Below are positions 24,482 through 33,622 of a DNA stretch of 39,338 nucleotides, in pieces. Made by a program: the position numbers and the translations under genes. Each line of letters begins with the position of its first letter. The first letter of the stretch is position 1. Origin of the DNA: Gemmatimonadota bacterium. Its GTDB lineage: Bacteria; Gemmatimonadota; Gemmatimonadetes; Longimicrobiales; Gaopeijiaceae. The notes under the pieces are model-generated. The model was not told where the DNA came from and ran no database searches. It worked only from the letters and a program-made list of their open reading frames with translations. The stretch lies in assembly GCA_028874995.1 (NCBI GenBank), contig JAPPGM010000055.1, positions 1-39,338 of the forward strand, given 5' to 3'.

Positions 24482-25053
24482 CCATGACTCGACATTACGC
24501 CACCGTGCCGCTGCTGTGCCTGCTCGCGCTAGCGGGCCCTTCCCTGGTCCTGGCTGGCGGCGCTACCGCCCAGGATCGCACGGGGAAATCGCCATTCTCC
24601 ATGCAAGCCGCGATCGAGCAAGCCCGGCGGAGTCCTTTCCACGCCGCGGCCCTGCCGGGGATCCAGGCAACGGACCCCGGCGAGGTCCCCCAACCGCTGT
24701 CGGACCTGCCAATCCAGGTCACGGACTCTCGTGAGGGCGCCGTGTCGGCCGGCAACATCTTCTTCTTCAGCCTCCCCGTTGCCGCGGTGCTCGATCTCGT
24801 TGCCATGTCCGACATCGGTGAAGCGGGATTGGGCCTCGATCCCCTGATTTCGCTGGGTGCCGTCGCGGGACCGGCGCTGGTCGCCAGGCTGACGGGGGCA
24901 AGAACCGTGTTCGCTGTGGTCGGATCGGCCCTGGGGTTCCTCAACGGAGTGTTTATCACCAAGGCGTTCGACAAGTTCGGGATCTTTGTGGCACCGGCCT
25001 TTCACGCCGGGGTGATGGCGGCCCTGTCGATTCTCGGCGACCGAACGAGGTAG
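24478..25053 (+). CDS. Exported or membrane protein of unknown function
   Basis: This 191-residue protein starts at ATG with GGGAGG 5 nt upstream. The N-terminal signal peptide (VPLLCLLALAGPSLVLAGGA) probably ends at ATAQ near residue 32. The mature part has an amphipathic region, then three hydrophobic segments: IFFFSLPVAAVLDLVAM, ISLGAVAGPALVAR and VFAVVGSALGFLNGVFI. A small inner-membrane or pore-like protein is possible. I recognise no family. It is convergent with the hydrolase at 25069, with only 15 bp between them. Confidence 0.65.
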   Translation: MTMTRHYATVPLLCLLALAGPSLVLAGGATAQDRTGKSPFSMQAAIEQARRSPFHAAALPGIQATDPGEVPQPLSDLPIQVTDSREGAVSAGNIFFFSLPVAAVLDLVAMSDIGEAGLGLDPLISLGAVAGPALVARLTGARTVFAVVGSALGFLNGVFITKAFDKFGIFVAPAFHAGVMAALSILGDRTR

Positions 25054-25068
25054 CGCGGGCGCGCACCC

Positions 25069-25899
25069 CTACACGAGGAACCTCCGCATCTCCGGCACCA
25101 TCACCTCCGCGTCCAGGATCGCCCCTGTTTCCGCCCTGGGAATCTCACGCACCTCCCACCCCATCCCCTCCAGCGCCGGTCGCGCCTCGCGCACCCTCTC
25201 CACCAGCCGCAACGGAATCCCCGCCACCGCGCTCTCCGCCTCCGACCCGATCAGCGCCAAACGCGGACATGTGATCGCGGCCACGGCCTCCACTTCATCC
25301 CAACCCTGCATCCCCAGGTAAAAGGTTTGCCACTGGGCGTACTGGGAGGGATCGCGCAGGATCACCATGGCGTGGGGGGGCGGCTCGGCGAGCTGCATCT
25401 CCACCCCGCGCAGCATGTCGGCGTAGGGTGCGCCGAGCGGTGGCCAGGTGCCGCAGATCAGCGCCGTCACGCGGTCCGAGCGCGACGCCAGTGCGAGGCC
25501 GTTGACCGCGCCCCAGAGGTGACCGCAGTACGCGAACCGGTCGAAGCCCGCCGCGTCGGCCACCGAAAGCAGGTCGGAATACACCCGGTCGGGGGTCATC
25601 TCGGCGGGCGGCGGCGTAAACGTGCGCCCCACGTTGGGATAGTCGGCCAGGAGCACCCGGTACCGATCCGTCAGGCGGCTCAGGAAATCCTCCTTCACGA
25701 CCGCCCGCTCCGCGCCGAAGATGTCGGCGTAGGAGGCGAACAGGGGGAAGCCGAGGAAGAGGGGGACGCCGTCATCGGGGCCGTGAACTTCGAAGTGGAT
25801 GGGTGGGTCACCCGCGACGGCGCGGCATGACGAGAGCGCGGCGCCGACTGCGAAGGCCGTGGAGGTCCGCATGAAGTGCCGCCGGTTCATGGAAAGCAT
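25069..25899 (-). CDS. Alpha/beta-hydrolase-fold protein lacking the usual nucleophile
   Basis: This 276-residue protein has a twin-arginine-like start (NRRHFMRTSTAFAVGAALSS) with Cys just after, so Tat export and lipidation are both possible. The fold is clear: HGPDDGVPLFLGFP, VLLADYPNVG and ITCPRLALIGSEAE. At the nucleophile elbow, where G-x-S-x-G is expected, the sequence is CGHLWGAVNG, with Leu (codon CTC) in place of Ser. Related proteins I can recall read Y-S-W-G-G there. It may be a non-catalytic binding protein. The start is the ATG at 25899 or 25890; neither has a Shine-Dalgarno, and TACAGT lies directly upstream, so a leaderless message is possible. Confidence 0.75.
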   Translation of the reverse strand: MLSMNRRHFMRTSTAFAVGAALSSCRAVAGDPPIHFEVHGPDDGVPLFLGFPLFASYADIFGAERAVVKEDFLSRLTDRYRVLLADYPNVGRTFTPPPAEMTPDRVYSDLLSVADAAGFDRFAYCGHLWGAVNGLALASRSDRVTALICGTWPPLGAPYADMLRGVEMQLAEPPPHAMVILRDPSQYAQWQTFYLGMQGWDEVEAVAAITCPRLALIGSEAESAVAGIPLRLVERVREARPALEGMGWEVREIPRAETGAILDAEVMVPEMRRFLV

Positions 25900-25933
25900 A
25901 CTGTAGTTGACACAATGTTATCTCGACTTTACA

Positions 25934-27115
25934 TCACCCACCCGCCCGCAGCTCCGCCAGCACCCCCCGCACCACCTCCACCACGAACCCAGGCGTTTCG
26001 TACGGGTAGTTGTGACCGGTACCCGGCGGCGTGTGGATGAGCCGCGTGTCGGTGGAGACTTCGAGGTACCGCACCCGCGTCCGCTTGAAGAAGTTTTTCG
26101 CGCGCGCCGCCGCCGCCTCGTCCAGCCCCAGCGGGTCGATGATCGCGGCCGGGTCCTCGTCGGGGATGACCACCAGGACGGGCAGGTCGCCGAGTTCACC
26201 GTCGTAGACCACGATGTCGGGGACTTCGGCGGTGACGGTCCCCGCCCCGAATTCGCGGAAGATCGAGGCGTGGGCGAAGGAGGTGGCCGGGCGGCGCCGG
26301 TTCGCGTCCATCGTCGGCTTCACGTCCGCGAGCAGCTCGTTCTGCAGGCGCAGGATGCGGCCGATTTCGCCCTCCGCTTCCGCCATCGCCGGCTCCGGGT
26401 CGGTCCACCGCGCGAACAACTTGGCCAGGCCTTCCCGCTCGCCGTCCCGCACGAGCTGCTCCAGGGCGCCCGCACCGTACACCGGCGCGTAGATGAAGGC
26501 GTCGGGTGGCGACGCGTCCAGAAGCACAACCGCCGCGGTACGCTCCGGATAGCGGCGCGCGAAGTTGGCCGCCAGCAGTCCCCCGTAGGAATGTCCCGCC
26601 AGCACGAAGGGGCCGCGCTCGCCCGCCCGTTCCAGCAGCCTGGCCAGCTCGTCCGCCTCGGTGGCGGTGCGGCGGGGGAAGGGCCCGGGATCGCTCCACC
26701 CCGTGCCCGGACGGTCGAAGAGAACGGACCGGGACTCGTTGCGGATGGCGACGTGCAGATGGTGCAGCGCCAGTCCCTGCGCGTGCGCACCGGGGATCCA
26801 GACCACCGTCGGACCGTCGCCGCGCTCCCCCTCGGCCAGGATGTGCATCCGGTAGCCGCCGATGTCGACCAGCTCACCCATCGGAGGATGCTGCGCACCA
26901 AGGCGCATGAGCGTGACCATCGACACCACCGCACCCGCCAGCAGCAGCGCCGACGCCGCGCAGACCACCCAGCCGAACAGCTTTGCAAGTCCCCTGTGTG
27001 GCGAGGCCGATCGGCGTCCCCAAGCCAGGAGCGCCCACCCGATCGCCCCCACCGCCAACGCGATGATCACGCCTCCCCACGTGTGGGCGAGCAGCGGATA
27101 GAACTTGCTCAGCAT
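25934..27115 (-). CDS. Membrane-anchored alpha/beta hydrolase
   Basis: This 393-residue protein has two N-terminal membrane helices (GGVIIALAVGAIGWALLAWG and VVCAASALLLAGAVVSMVTL), then a hydrolase domain facing outward. The catalytic Ser is in LAGHSYGGLLA (about residue 180), the oxyanion block is VVWIPGAHAQG, and the His is in GTGHNYPYETPG near the end. RSVLFDRPGTGWSDPG is a standard alpha/beta-hydrolase strand-turn. Esterase or epoxide/haloalkane-type chemistry is possible; substrate unknown. It overlaps the start side of ygfZ by 7 nt and is probably in the same operon. Confidence 0.83.
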   Translation of the reverse strand: MLSKFYPLLAHTWGGVIIALAVGAIGWALLAWGRRSASPHRGLAKLFGWVVCAASALLLAGAVVSMVTLMRLGAQHPPMGELVDIGGYRMHILAEGERGDGPTVVWIPGAHAQGLALHHLHVAIRNESRSVLFDRPGTGWSDPGPFPRRTATEADELARLLERAGERGPFVLAGHSYGGLLAANFARRYPERTAAVVLLDASPPDAFIYAPVYGAGALEQLVRDGEREGLAKLFARWTDPEPAMAEAEGEIGRILRLQNELLADVKPTMDANRRRPATSFAHASIFREFGAGTVTAEVPDIVVYDGELGDLPVLVVIPDEDPAAIIDPLGLDEAAAARAKNFFKRTRVRYLEVSTDTRLIHTPPGTGHNYPYETPGFVVEVVRGVLAELRAGG

Positions 27116-28173
27116 TGCTCGACCCCCACCTCGGGCCCGGAGCCGCTCCCCAACCGCAACACCCCGGGCGGTTCTACCTCACGCCGGACATACCCCAGCC
27201 CGATCGCCTGCCCGAACCGCGGCGACTGCGCCACCGAAGTCACCCGCCCCCTCACCCTCGTGCCCTCAGCCTCGAATAGCTGCTCCCCCGCAGCCGGCGC
27301 CGCGTCTCCAAACCGTAGCGCCCGGAGGTGCCAGTTGACGCGGCCCCTGTGCCGAATCCTCACGATGACCTCCTGTCCCGTGTAACAGCCCTTGTCGTGG
27401 TCGAAGGCCCGGTCCACCAGACCCGCCTCGACCGGAATCGTCGTCTCGTCCATGTCGACGCCGAACGCGGGCAGCCCCGCTTCGATCCGCAGCGTCTCCC
27501 AGACAGCCCACCCGACAGGCGCCGCGCCGCGCGTCTCCAGCCGCCGCCAAACGTCGGCGACGTCGCCCACCGGCGCCCACACATTCCAGGATGGCACCTC
27601 CTCCTGCCCGCGAGCCACCAGCAGCCCGCCGTCGGCCGGCCCGCCGTCCAGCAACCCGTAACCCGCCGCCGGAGCCGTCGCAAAAGCAGCCCGCACCACC
27701 CTTTCCGCCCCTGGTCCCACCAGCGTGAGCAGTCCCGTCCGGCCGCCCAAATCGTCGACACGTGCGAACCGGGGGGGAAGGAAGCGGGTGAAGTGCCCCA
27801 ACACGGCCGCGTGCCCACTAGTGGCGACATCCAGCCCCAGCCCCTCCCTTTCGCCAGCCCCCAACCAGAGGGTTGTCAGGTCGGTGACCATGCGCCCCTT
27901 CGGCGTGAGCATCGCCCCGTAGACGGCTTCGCCCCTGCCCGCCCGCCCCGGCGGCTCCGGAATCCGGTTCGTGAGGATCCCATGCAGCATCTGCCGCGGC
28001 GCCCGCCCGTGGACGCGCAGAAGCCGCCGGTCCGCGCGATGCACCACCCCGCACGACTCCGTCGCGGTGCGATACTCACCCCTGGGATCGCCGAAATGGC
28101 GCGGCGTGCGCCCATCCCCTTGCCCCGCGAAGATTGCGCCCCTCTCCTGGAGAAGCTGGTGCAGGCCGCCCAT
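27109..28173 (-). CDS. ygfZ: YgfZ-type folate-binding protein for Fe-S cluster enzymes
   Basis: This 354-residue GcvT-like protein carries the YgfZ signature K-G-C-Y-T-G-Q-E (Cys at about residue 263), followed by VIVRIRHRGRVNWHLRAL. The N-terminus has DRRLLRVHGRAPRQMLHGIL and LTPKGRMVTDL, the aminomethyltransferase-type folate fold. YgfZ/IscA-associated proteins use tetrahydrofolate and the conserved Cys in assembly or repair of certain Fe-S enzymes. It sits between a hydrolase and a SirB1-like gene on the same strand with 12-bp spacing. The fused LeuD-LeuC enzyme later in the window is an Fe-S protein, though no link is shown. Confidence 0.88.
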   Translation of the reverse strand: MGGLHQLLQERGAIFAGQGDGRTPRHFGDPRGEYRTATESCGVVHRADRRLLRVHGRAPRQMLHGILTNRIPEPPGRAGRGEAVYGAMLTPKGRMVTDLTTLWLGAGEREGLGLDVATSGHAAVLGHFTRFLPPRFARVDDLGGRTGLLTLVGPGAERVVRAAFATAPAAGYGLLDGGPADGGLLVARGQEEVPSWNVWAPVGDVADVWRRLETRGAAPVGWAVWETLRIEAGLPAFGVDMDETTIPVEAGLVDRAFDHDKGCYTGQEVIVRIRHRGRVNWHLRALRFGDAAPAAGEQLFEAEGTRVRGRVTSVAQSPRFGQAIGLGYVRREVEPPGVLRLGSGSGPEVGVEQC

Positions 28174-28185
28174 CCAGTCAGCCGT

Positions 28186-29040
28186 TCAGGACGACCCCGA
28201 CAGCGGCCGACCCCCGGCCCTCAGGTCGCGAAGCAGCGCTTCGACACGCTCCACGTCACCGGCGTTCGGCGCGAAGGCCAGATAGGTCTCGAGCTGGGCC
28301 ACCGCCTCTTCGTCCCGCCCCAGACGGGCGAGGAGGTAGCCCCGGTCGCGAATCTGGCGCCGCGCCGTCGGCGACACGACCAGGATGCGCTCCACGGCGG
28401 CCAGCGCCCGCGCGTCGTCCCCGGCCCGGTGGTAGATGCCCTTCAGATTGAGGAGCAGCCGCACCACCATGTCCCGCTTCGACGCGGTCCTGAGCAGTCG
28501 GTCATCGAGCCGCGCCGGCACTCCCTGCTGCCCGACGAGGATCTTCTCCACCTCCTTGCGCGAGCGGATCATTCCCCCGTGGAAGGGGTCGATCAGGAAC
28601 TGCTTCGCCTCGCCCCGGTAGCGTACCAGGAAGTGACCCGGGAAGTTCACCCCTTCCATCGGCAGACGCAGCCGCCATCCCACTTCCAGCAGCACGATCG
28701 CGAGCGTCAGCGGAATGCCCAGCCCCCGGTCCAGGACGTCGTTGAGGAAGGAGTTGCGGGGGTCGTGGTACTGTTCGCGGTTGCCGCGCAGCTTGCGTAC
28801 GACGAAGAGGTGGCGGATCGCTTCCGACAGGACGACCGGGGGCACGCTTTCGGAGCCCAGGCGGTCCCGTGTTTCCTCCGCCAGGAGGTCGAGGCGCAGC
28901 AGGTAGCGCTCGATGGGCAGCTGGACGTATTCCTCCCGCGCAACCAGGAGGGCCGCCCGGGCGAGGTTCATCTCCTCGTCGGGGCGCTCCACCTCGCGGG
29001 TGAACTCCTGGCGCGATGACCAAGCCGGGGGCGCGCTCAT
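28186..29040 (-). CDS. SirB1-family protein (transglutaminase-like with TPR tail)
   Basis: This 284-residue protein starts at MSAPPAWSSRQEF (ATG at 29040); upstream in-frame codons look non-coding. The core has NSFLNDVLDRGLGIPLTLAI, MEGVNFPGHFLVRYRG and FLIDPFHGG, the SirB1 family, related to transglutaminases but generally without the catalytic Cys (here I-P-L-T-L follows G). The C-terminal part (NLKGIYHRAGDDARALAAVE, then RDRGYLLARLGRDEEAVAQL) forms about two tetratricopeptide repeats. It is probably a cytoplasmic scaffold; the family's role is not well defined. It is the first gene of the minus-strand run that includes ygfZ. Confidence 0.82.
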   Translation of the reverse strand: MSAPPAWSSRQEFTREVERPDEEMNLARAALLVAREEYVQLPIERYLLRLDLLAEETRDRLGSESVPPVVLSEAIRHLFVVRKLRGNREQYHDPRNSFLNDVLDRGLGIPLTLAIVLLEVGWRLRLPMEGVNFPGHFLVRYRGEAKQFLIDPFHGGMIRSRKEVEKILVGQQGVPARLDDRLLRTASKRDMVVRLLLNLKGIYHRAGDDARALAAVERILVVSPTARRQIRDRGYLLARLGRDEEAVAQLETYLAFAPNAGDVERVEALLRDLRAGGRPLSGSS

Positions 29041-29201
29041 GGGGAGAAGGGTGCTGTCACGGTTGATCCCGTCCTTGTTGGTACCGGCGTCATCCCGATA
29101 ACCTACACCCTGAACGCTGAACCGGGCATCTCCCCGGGGTCGGCCGGGCGCAGCCCATGGACGGCATCCGCTGGCATCCGCGCGGTGACTGGAGCAGGCT
29201 G

Positions 29202-31559
29202 ATGGACAGAGCGAGGGGAACGGCAGGCTCGGGGGACGGGCGCAATTCCGGACGCTCCGTGTGGCTTCGGTGCGGATTGTTGGCCAGCCTTCTGGCGCCT
29301 TTGTCAGCTTGCGTGGGTGCATCGCCACCGGGTCCGGGATACGCGGCGCCCCGGCAGGATTCGCTGGCCGCGGTGATCGGCGACCTCCGTGCGGGAGCGG
29401 ACGCTGCGGCAATGTCCGAGGCGGCAGCCGCAGCGGCACGGATCGCGCCGGAGAACCTTGACGGCACCTTGCGGGACGCCATGACGCACGCGCTTGCGCT
29501 GGCGATCAACGCGGAAGACAGCGTCCTCGCAGATATCGGTTCCATCCTCGAGGAAGCGCTCGGTGCCGCCTGGACCCAGGATGAGTTGGCGGCGACGATG
29601 CGGGAGATCCCGTCGGAAATGGGACTGCCCACGGCCCGGCAAACGGTCGCGGCGCGTCTGGTGGGCAGGCTCGACGCGGGCCAGGCCGGCGACGACTTGC
29701 GCGCGGCGATGGCCAAGGCGTTCACCTCGATCGCGTCGGACCACTACCCCATGCACGGCATCCGCGACGAAGTGGCCGCCGCGTGGGCGAAACATCATTC
29801 CGCGGAGGAGTTCGCCGATTTCATCCGCTCCATCGTTGCCGGGACGGAGCGACCCGAGGCGGCCGCAGCGGCGCACGTGCTCGGATATGGGCGTTACTGG
29901 GAGACACCGCCCGCCGGCGTGGATTCGACGGGCGTGATCCACCCGGGGATCCGCGCGGCCCTGGTCGAAGCGCTGCGACATCTGAACGAGATCGAGAATT
30001 CGCGCGAACGGGAGCGCAACCGGCTCGAGGCGATCGGGGACCGGGCCGGCCTGGATGCCATGTGGGCTGCGGGACGCGGACGTTCGTGGGCGAGCCGCAA
30101 CCTTCGACGGACGGTGGCCTGGGTGGTGTGGGAGATGAGAGATCCGGCCACGATCGGCGTGCTGGCCGACGCACGGGGCGCCCGCCACTCGCTTCGTTTC
30201 TTTGGCGAAGCCGCGGTTCCGGCCATCCGGGCCGCCCTCACCGGCTCACATGCCTATCGTGACCAGATCACCGGGCTCCTCTCGGACCTGACGTGGCTCG
30301 CCGGGGAGGACCAAGTCCCGGAAGGGACCGCGGAGGCCCTCGCCGCGGCGGTTCAGGGATTCCTGAGTGGCGAGACGCTGCGCGACATGCAGATCGCCGA
30401 TCTCCAAGGCATTGTGCTCACCGCCGCGATCGACCTTGCGGTCGCGCTCGGCGACCCGGATGCGCTGAGAAGGGTTGACAGGCTGGCGGCCGACCCGGCG
30501 GAGATGGTTCGGGCCGGCGTCGCGGCCCGGGATGCCGACGCTCTCGTGGCCGACGTGCGCCAAAAGATCGGGTGGACGCCGCCCGCGAGGTCGCAGGCCG
30601 AGATCGCGGCCGAACTGAGGACGGTTCCGCTCGGCTCGCGCGAAACACTCGCACAGATCGAGGCCGCGACGCTTGCCTCGAAGATCGACCCCGAACCCGT
30701 GTCGGACACGTTGCGGGCCGCCATGCTGCGGGCGTTCGATCACACCCGTAGGGCCGTGGTAGACCCCAACGACTGGTACCGCGTGCAATCGGCTCTGCGG
30801 GATGGGTTGCTCGCCGGATTCACCCCGGCCGGCGCAATCGCCGCCATCCGTGCGGTTGCCGAGGGTCGAAACGGTGCGGAACAGGTGCTCGCGCTCGAGT
30901 TCGCCCGCCGCCTCGGCGAGGACGCGGGCGACGATCTGCGCCTCGCGGTGATCGCCGCGCTCGAGCACGTGAACGATGTCCCGGTCGATGAAGTGTCCTG
31001 GGGAACCTCGCCCGTCGTCTCGCTCCAGTGGGACCTGGCCAACACCGTCGGCGCGCTGGAAGACCCGAGGGGAATCCCGGCTATCGCGCGCAGCGGCTGG
31101 GGCTTTTCCTGCAACACGCACATGACAGGGGATTACTCGGTCGACATCGCCCGCGCGATTCTCGCCGCCATTGCCGAGCCCGACGCTCCGCCGCGGCGGG
31201 TGAGTGCGGGACTCGGCGACCTGGCCGTTCTCCTCGTGGGCAACGATCGGACCCGGGACATTCCCGACGACCTTGTGGAAGCGATCCTAGCCGGGGAGAG
31301 GGGGTACCTCGACGGCACCTCCATGGAAGGGTTCCGAGCGGCGCCACCCGCTCTGCGCTCCTGGATCGTCAGAAACGCGATCTTCCTCGCGGCCGTCGCC
31401 GACGAATCCGAACTGGTCGCGCTTGCCGAGGGTCTCGCGGCTGATCCGGCTGCTGTCGCCGCGATCGGCGTCACCGACCCCGACCACATCGAGAGCATTC
31501 GGGACTACGCCCGGGCCCGGCTCGCCGAGCGGCCCATCCTGACCGTGGGGGACTGCTGA
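29202..31559 (+). CDS. Large repeat-containing lipoprotein of unknown function
   Basis: The ATG at 29202 (MDRARGTAGSG) is preferred over 29157 because GGAG lies 7 nt upstream and the signal peptide then has normal length. The lipobox LSAC ends at residue 37, giving a 785-residue lipoprotein. The mature protein is Ala-rich and helical, with loosely repeated segments such as E/D-x-L-R-x-A-M-x-x-A-F/L (LDGTLRDAMTHALALAI, AGDDLRAAMAKAFTSIA, VSDTLRAAMLRAFDHTR, AGDDLRLAVIAALEHVN). The pattern recalls HEAT-like solenoids. I do not recognise the family. It may be a periplasmic binding scaffold. It faces selD on the same strand 42 bp later. Confidence 0.72.
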   Translation: MDRARGTAGSGDGRNSGRSVWLRCGLLASLLAPLSACVGASPPGPGYAAPRQDSLAAVIGDLRAGADAAAMSEAAAAAARIAPENLDGTLRDAMTHALALAINAEDSVLADIGSILEEALGAAWTQDELAATMREIPSEMGLPTARQTVAARLVGRLDAGQAGDDLRAAMAKAFTSIASDHYPMHGIRDEVAAAWAKHHSAEEFADFIRSIVAGTERPEAAAAAHVLGYGRYWETPPAGVDSTGVIHPGIRAALVEALRHLNEIENSRERERNRLEAIGDRAGLDAMWAAGRGRSWASRNLRRTVAWVVWEMRDPATIGVLADARGARHSLRFFGEAAVPAIRAALTGSHAYRDQITGLLSDLTWLAGEDQVPEGTAEALAAAVQGFLSGETLRDMQIADLQGIVLTAAIDLAVALGDPDALRRVDRLAADPAEMVRAGVAARDADALVADVRQKIGWTPPARSQAEIAAELRTVPLGSRETLAQIEAATLASKIDPEPVSDTLRAAMLRAFDHTRRAVVDPNDWYRVQSALRDGLLAGFTPAGAIAAIRAVAEGRNGAEQVLALEFARRLGEDAGDDLRLAVIAALEHVNDVPVDEVSWGTSPVVSLQWDLANTVGALEDPRGIPAIARSGWGFSCNTHMTGDYSVDIARAILAAIAEPDAPPRRVSAGLGDLAVLLVGNDRTRDIPDDLVEAILAGERGYLDGTSMEGFRAAPPALRSWIVRNAIFLAAVADESELVALAEGLAADPAAVAAIGVTDPDHIESIRDYARARLAERPILTVGDC

Positions 31560-31601
31560 AACCGACACCGGAGAGCGGCCTGCCCGGTGTTAGCTTGATC
31601 C

Positions 31602-32768
31602 ATGTCCACCGAACCCCTCGATCAGAAGCCCCGGATCAGGCTCAGCACCCTGTCCCACGGCGCCGGGTGAGCGTGTAAACTCGGCCAGGCCGAGCTGGCG
31701 CAGGTCCTGCGCCCACTCCTCCCCACCGCCGATCCCCGCGTGCTCGTCGACGCCAGCACCGGGGACGACGCCGCCGTGTATCGTCTCGCCGACGGACGGG
31801 CCCTGGTCGTCACGCTGGACTTCTTCACCCCGATCGTCGACGACCCGTACGATTTCGGCCGGATCGCGGCCGCCAACGCGCTCTCGGACGTGTACGCCAT
31901 GGGGGGGCGGCCGCTCTTCGCGCTTAACCTGCTCTCGTTCCCGCGCGGGCTGCTGGACGAGGGTCTTGCCGAGGAGATCATTCGCGGCGGGGCCGAGAAG
32001 GCCGCCGAAGCGGGGATTCCCGTGCTGGGCGGCCACTCCATCGACGACGCCGAGCCCAAGTACGGAATGGTCGCGGTGGGTGAGGTGAACCCGGACGCGA
32101 TGCTGGCCAACGATGGGGCGCGCGTTGGGGACGATCTGGTGCTGACCAAGCCGCTTGGGACCGGGATCGTGGCGACGGCGGTGAAGGCGGGGAAGTGTCC
32201 ACCGGGGCTGCTGAGCGATGCGGTCGAGTGGATGGCGAGGCTGAACCGGGGGGCGGCGGAGGCGGCCCGGGCGGTGGGGGCGCATGCGGCCACGGATGTG
32301 ACAGGGTATGGGCTAACGGGGCACCTGGGGATCATGGCTCGTGCGTCCGGGGTGTCGGCACGGATCGAGGCGGCCAGGGTGCCGCTGCTGGAGGGGGTGG
32401 AGGAGCTGGTGGAGGCGGGGTTCGTGCCGGGGGGGACGCGGAGGAATCGGGCGGATGGGGCGGGGAGCGTGACGGTTGAGGGGGAGGTGTCCGAGGCGGT
32501 TCAGGTGCTGCTGGCGGACGCGCAGACTTCGGGTGGGTTGTTGATTTCGTGTCCGCCGGAGCGGACCGAGGAGCTGCTGCGCGAACTCGAACTGGGGGGC
32601 GAGAGCGGGGTGGTGGTGGGGAAGGTGGGCGGGGGGATGACTGGACACGTCGTCATCGCCGGGAAGCGGGGTGTCGAGAACTTGCTCGTGGCACCGGAAG
32701 CCCGGACGGACGAGCTGGCCGCGCCGCGGAAGGGGCATCGTCATCGGGAGCCACCCCCGCTGGGGTAG
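31602..32768 (+). CDS. selD: Selenide, water dikinase, probable selenoprotein (in-frame TGA)
   Basis: SelD makes selenophosphate from selenide and ATP, the selenium donor for Sec-tRNA and selenouridine. From ATG 31602 the frame meets TGA at 31668-31670 (codon 23) and continues without any other stop to 32768, giving 388 residues. The context reads SHGAG-(TGA)-ACKLGQAEL. In E. coli SelD the catalytic Cys17 and Lys20 sit in G-A-G-C-G-C-K, so the TGA falls exactly at the Cys/Sec position and Lys26 takes the Lys role. Downstream family blocks are DASTGDDAAVYRLADG, GGRPLFALNLLSFP, VLGGHSIDD, TDVTGYGLTGHLG and DAQTSGGLL. Automatic callers would probably start at 31740 and lose the active site. Confidence 0.92.
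31680..31694 (+). promoter_or_regulatory. Candidate SECIS hairpin after the selD TGA
   Basis: CTCGGC (31680-31685), loop CAG and GCCGAG (31689-31694) form a perfect 6-bp stem-loop starting 9 nt after the TGA at 31668-31670. Bacterial SECIS elements are hairpins in the coding region directly 3' of the Sec codon, recognised by SelB. The position fits. The loop sequence differs from the E. coli fdhF element, as is common in other phyla. Confidence 0.6.
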
Positions 32769-32814
32769 CCCGGACTCGGTTGTCACCCGCGCGGACCGAC
32801 CGGACAAGCGTCGG

Positions 32815-33470
32815 CCTGCGTCGTCGCTGCCTGTTGCAAACCTGCCCACGACCGGGTGATCAAGCCCTTCCGAGCGGGCAGCCGTAACGACATCCGCAAA
32901 CCGGTCGGGAATCTCCGCGGCCACCGACCGGCAGGTTTCAAGCATCTCTTCCGGTGAAAGTCCCACGTCCGCGGCAAACCTTTCCCGGTGCCTGGTCCGG
33001 ATGTACCCAAGTCGTGCCTCGCCGCCCACCTTCATCGCCAGCTTGAGCCTCGGCGTGTAGTGGCCAGGATAGGGCAACGCGCCGGCCAGGTCGTAGAGGG
33101 GAGCCAGCCTGACGTTGCCCGCGGCGCCGATCAGCAGTGAGAGTTCCTGGCGTGCGCGTCGGTGCCCCCCAGGACCCGGTTCAGGGCGAATCGCCTTGCA
33201 GGACACCGGCACGTTCCGGCCCGGCGAACTGAACTGAACCACCCCCGCGCAGTCCTCACCGGTGGCCCTCAGCAGCGAGACGCGCTACGCGCCGACACCT
33301 GAAACCTCCTCGCCCAACGGGCCAGCACGGTTTTGGTTGTTGGGCAGGAGCCCCCAAAGCGATGGCTCGATCGTGTCGTGACCGTGCCTCGCGGCTGTCA
33401 GCGGCATCGAGATGGACAGCAGGTATGCCCTGTCGTATTCTCCAGCTCGATCTCCACAACCCACTGCCGT
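32815..33470 (-). pseudogene. hipA: Degraded hipA (HipA-type kinase toxin) with internal deletion
   Basis: Minus-strand pieces in several frames add up to a HipA skeleton: SISMPLTAARHGHDTIEPSL and LWGLLPNNQN (about 33350-33430), VLARWARRFQVSAR in another frame, then SLLRATGEDCAGVVQF after a stop, and directly RQELSLLIGAAGNVRLAPLY, KLAMKVGGEARLGYIR and SEGLDHPVVGRF. The kinase core expected between GEDCAG-x-VQF and the C-terminal block is missing. At least two frameshifts and a large internal deletion make it non-functional. HipA phosphorylates glutamyl-tRNA synthetase in the classical system. No hipB was recognised. The reading frame continuing below 32815 is antisense to selD and meaningless. 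Confidence 0.8.
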
Positions 33471-33622
33471 CCGACGGCCGCAGCACGTGCTAGCTGCCGC
33501 TGGGTCCCTCCCCGCGACCGCCTCGCCAGGCAGATCATCAGGCCGAAGGCAATGTAGGCGAACGGCTATAGGCGTACCATGTCCGCGAAAGACGCCTCAC
33601 CCAAACTGCGACAATCGACCGG

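Noticed and set aside
27328-29019. 563-residue plus-strand ORF
   Set aside because: Covers ygfZ and SirB1-like genes in antisense; no motifs, no start signal.
31740-32768. Shorter selD starting after the TGA
   Set aside because: It would lack the catalytic Sec/Lys segment that is present and well aligned upstream.
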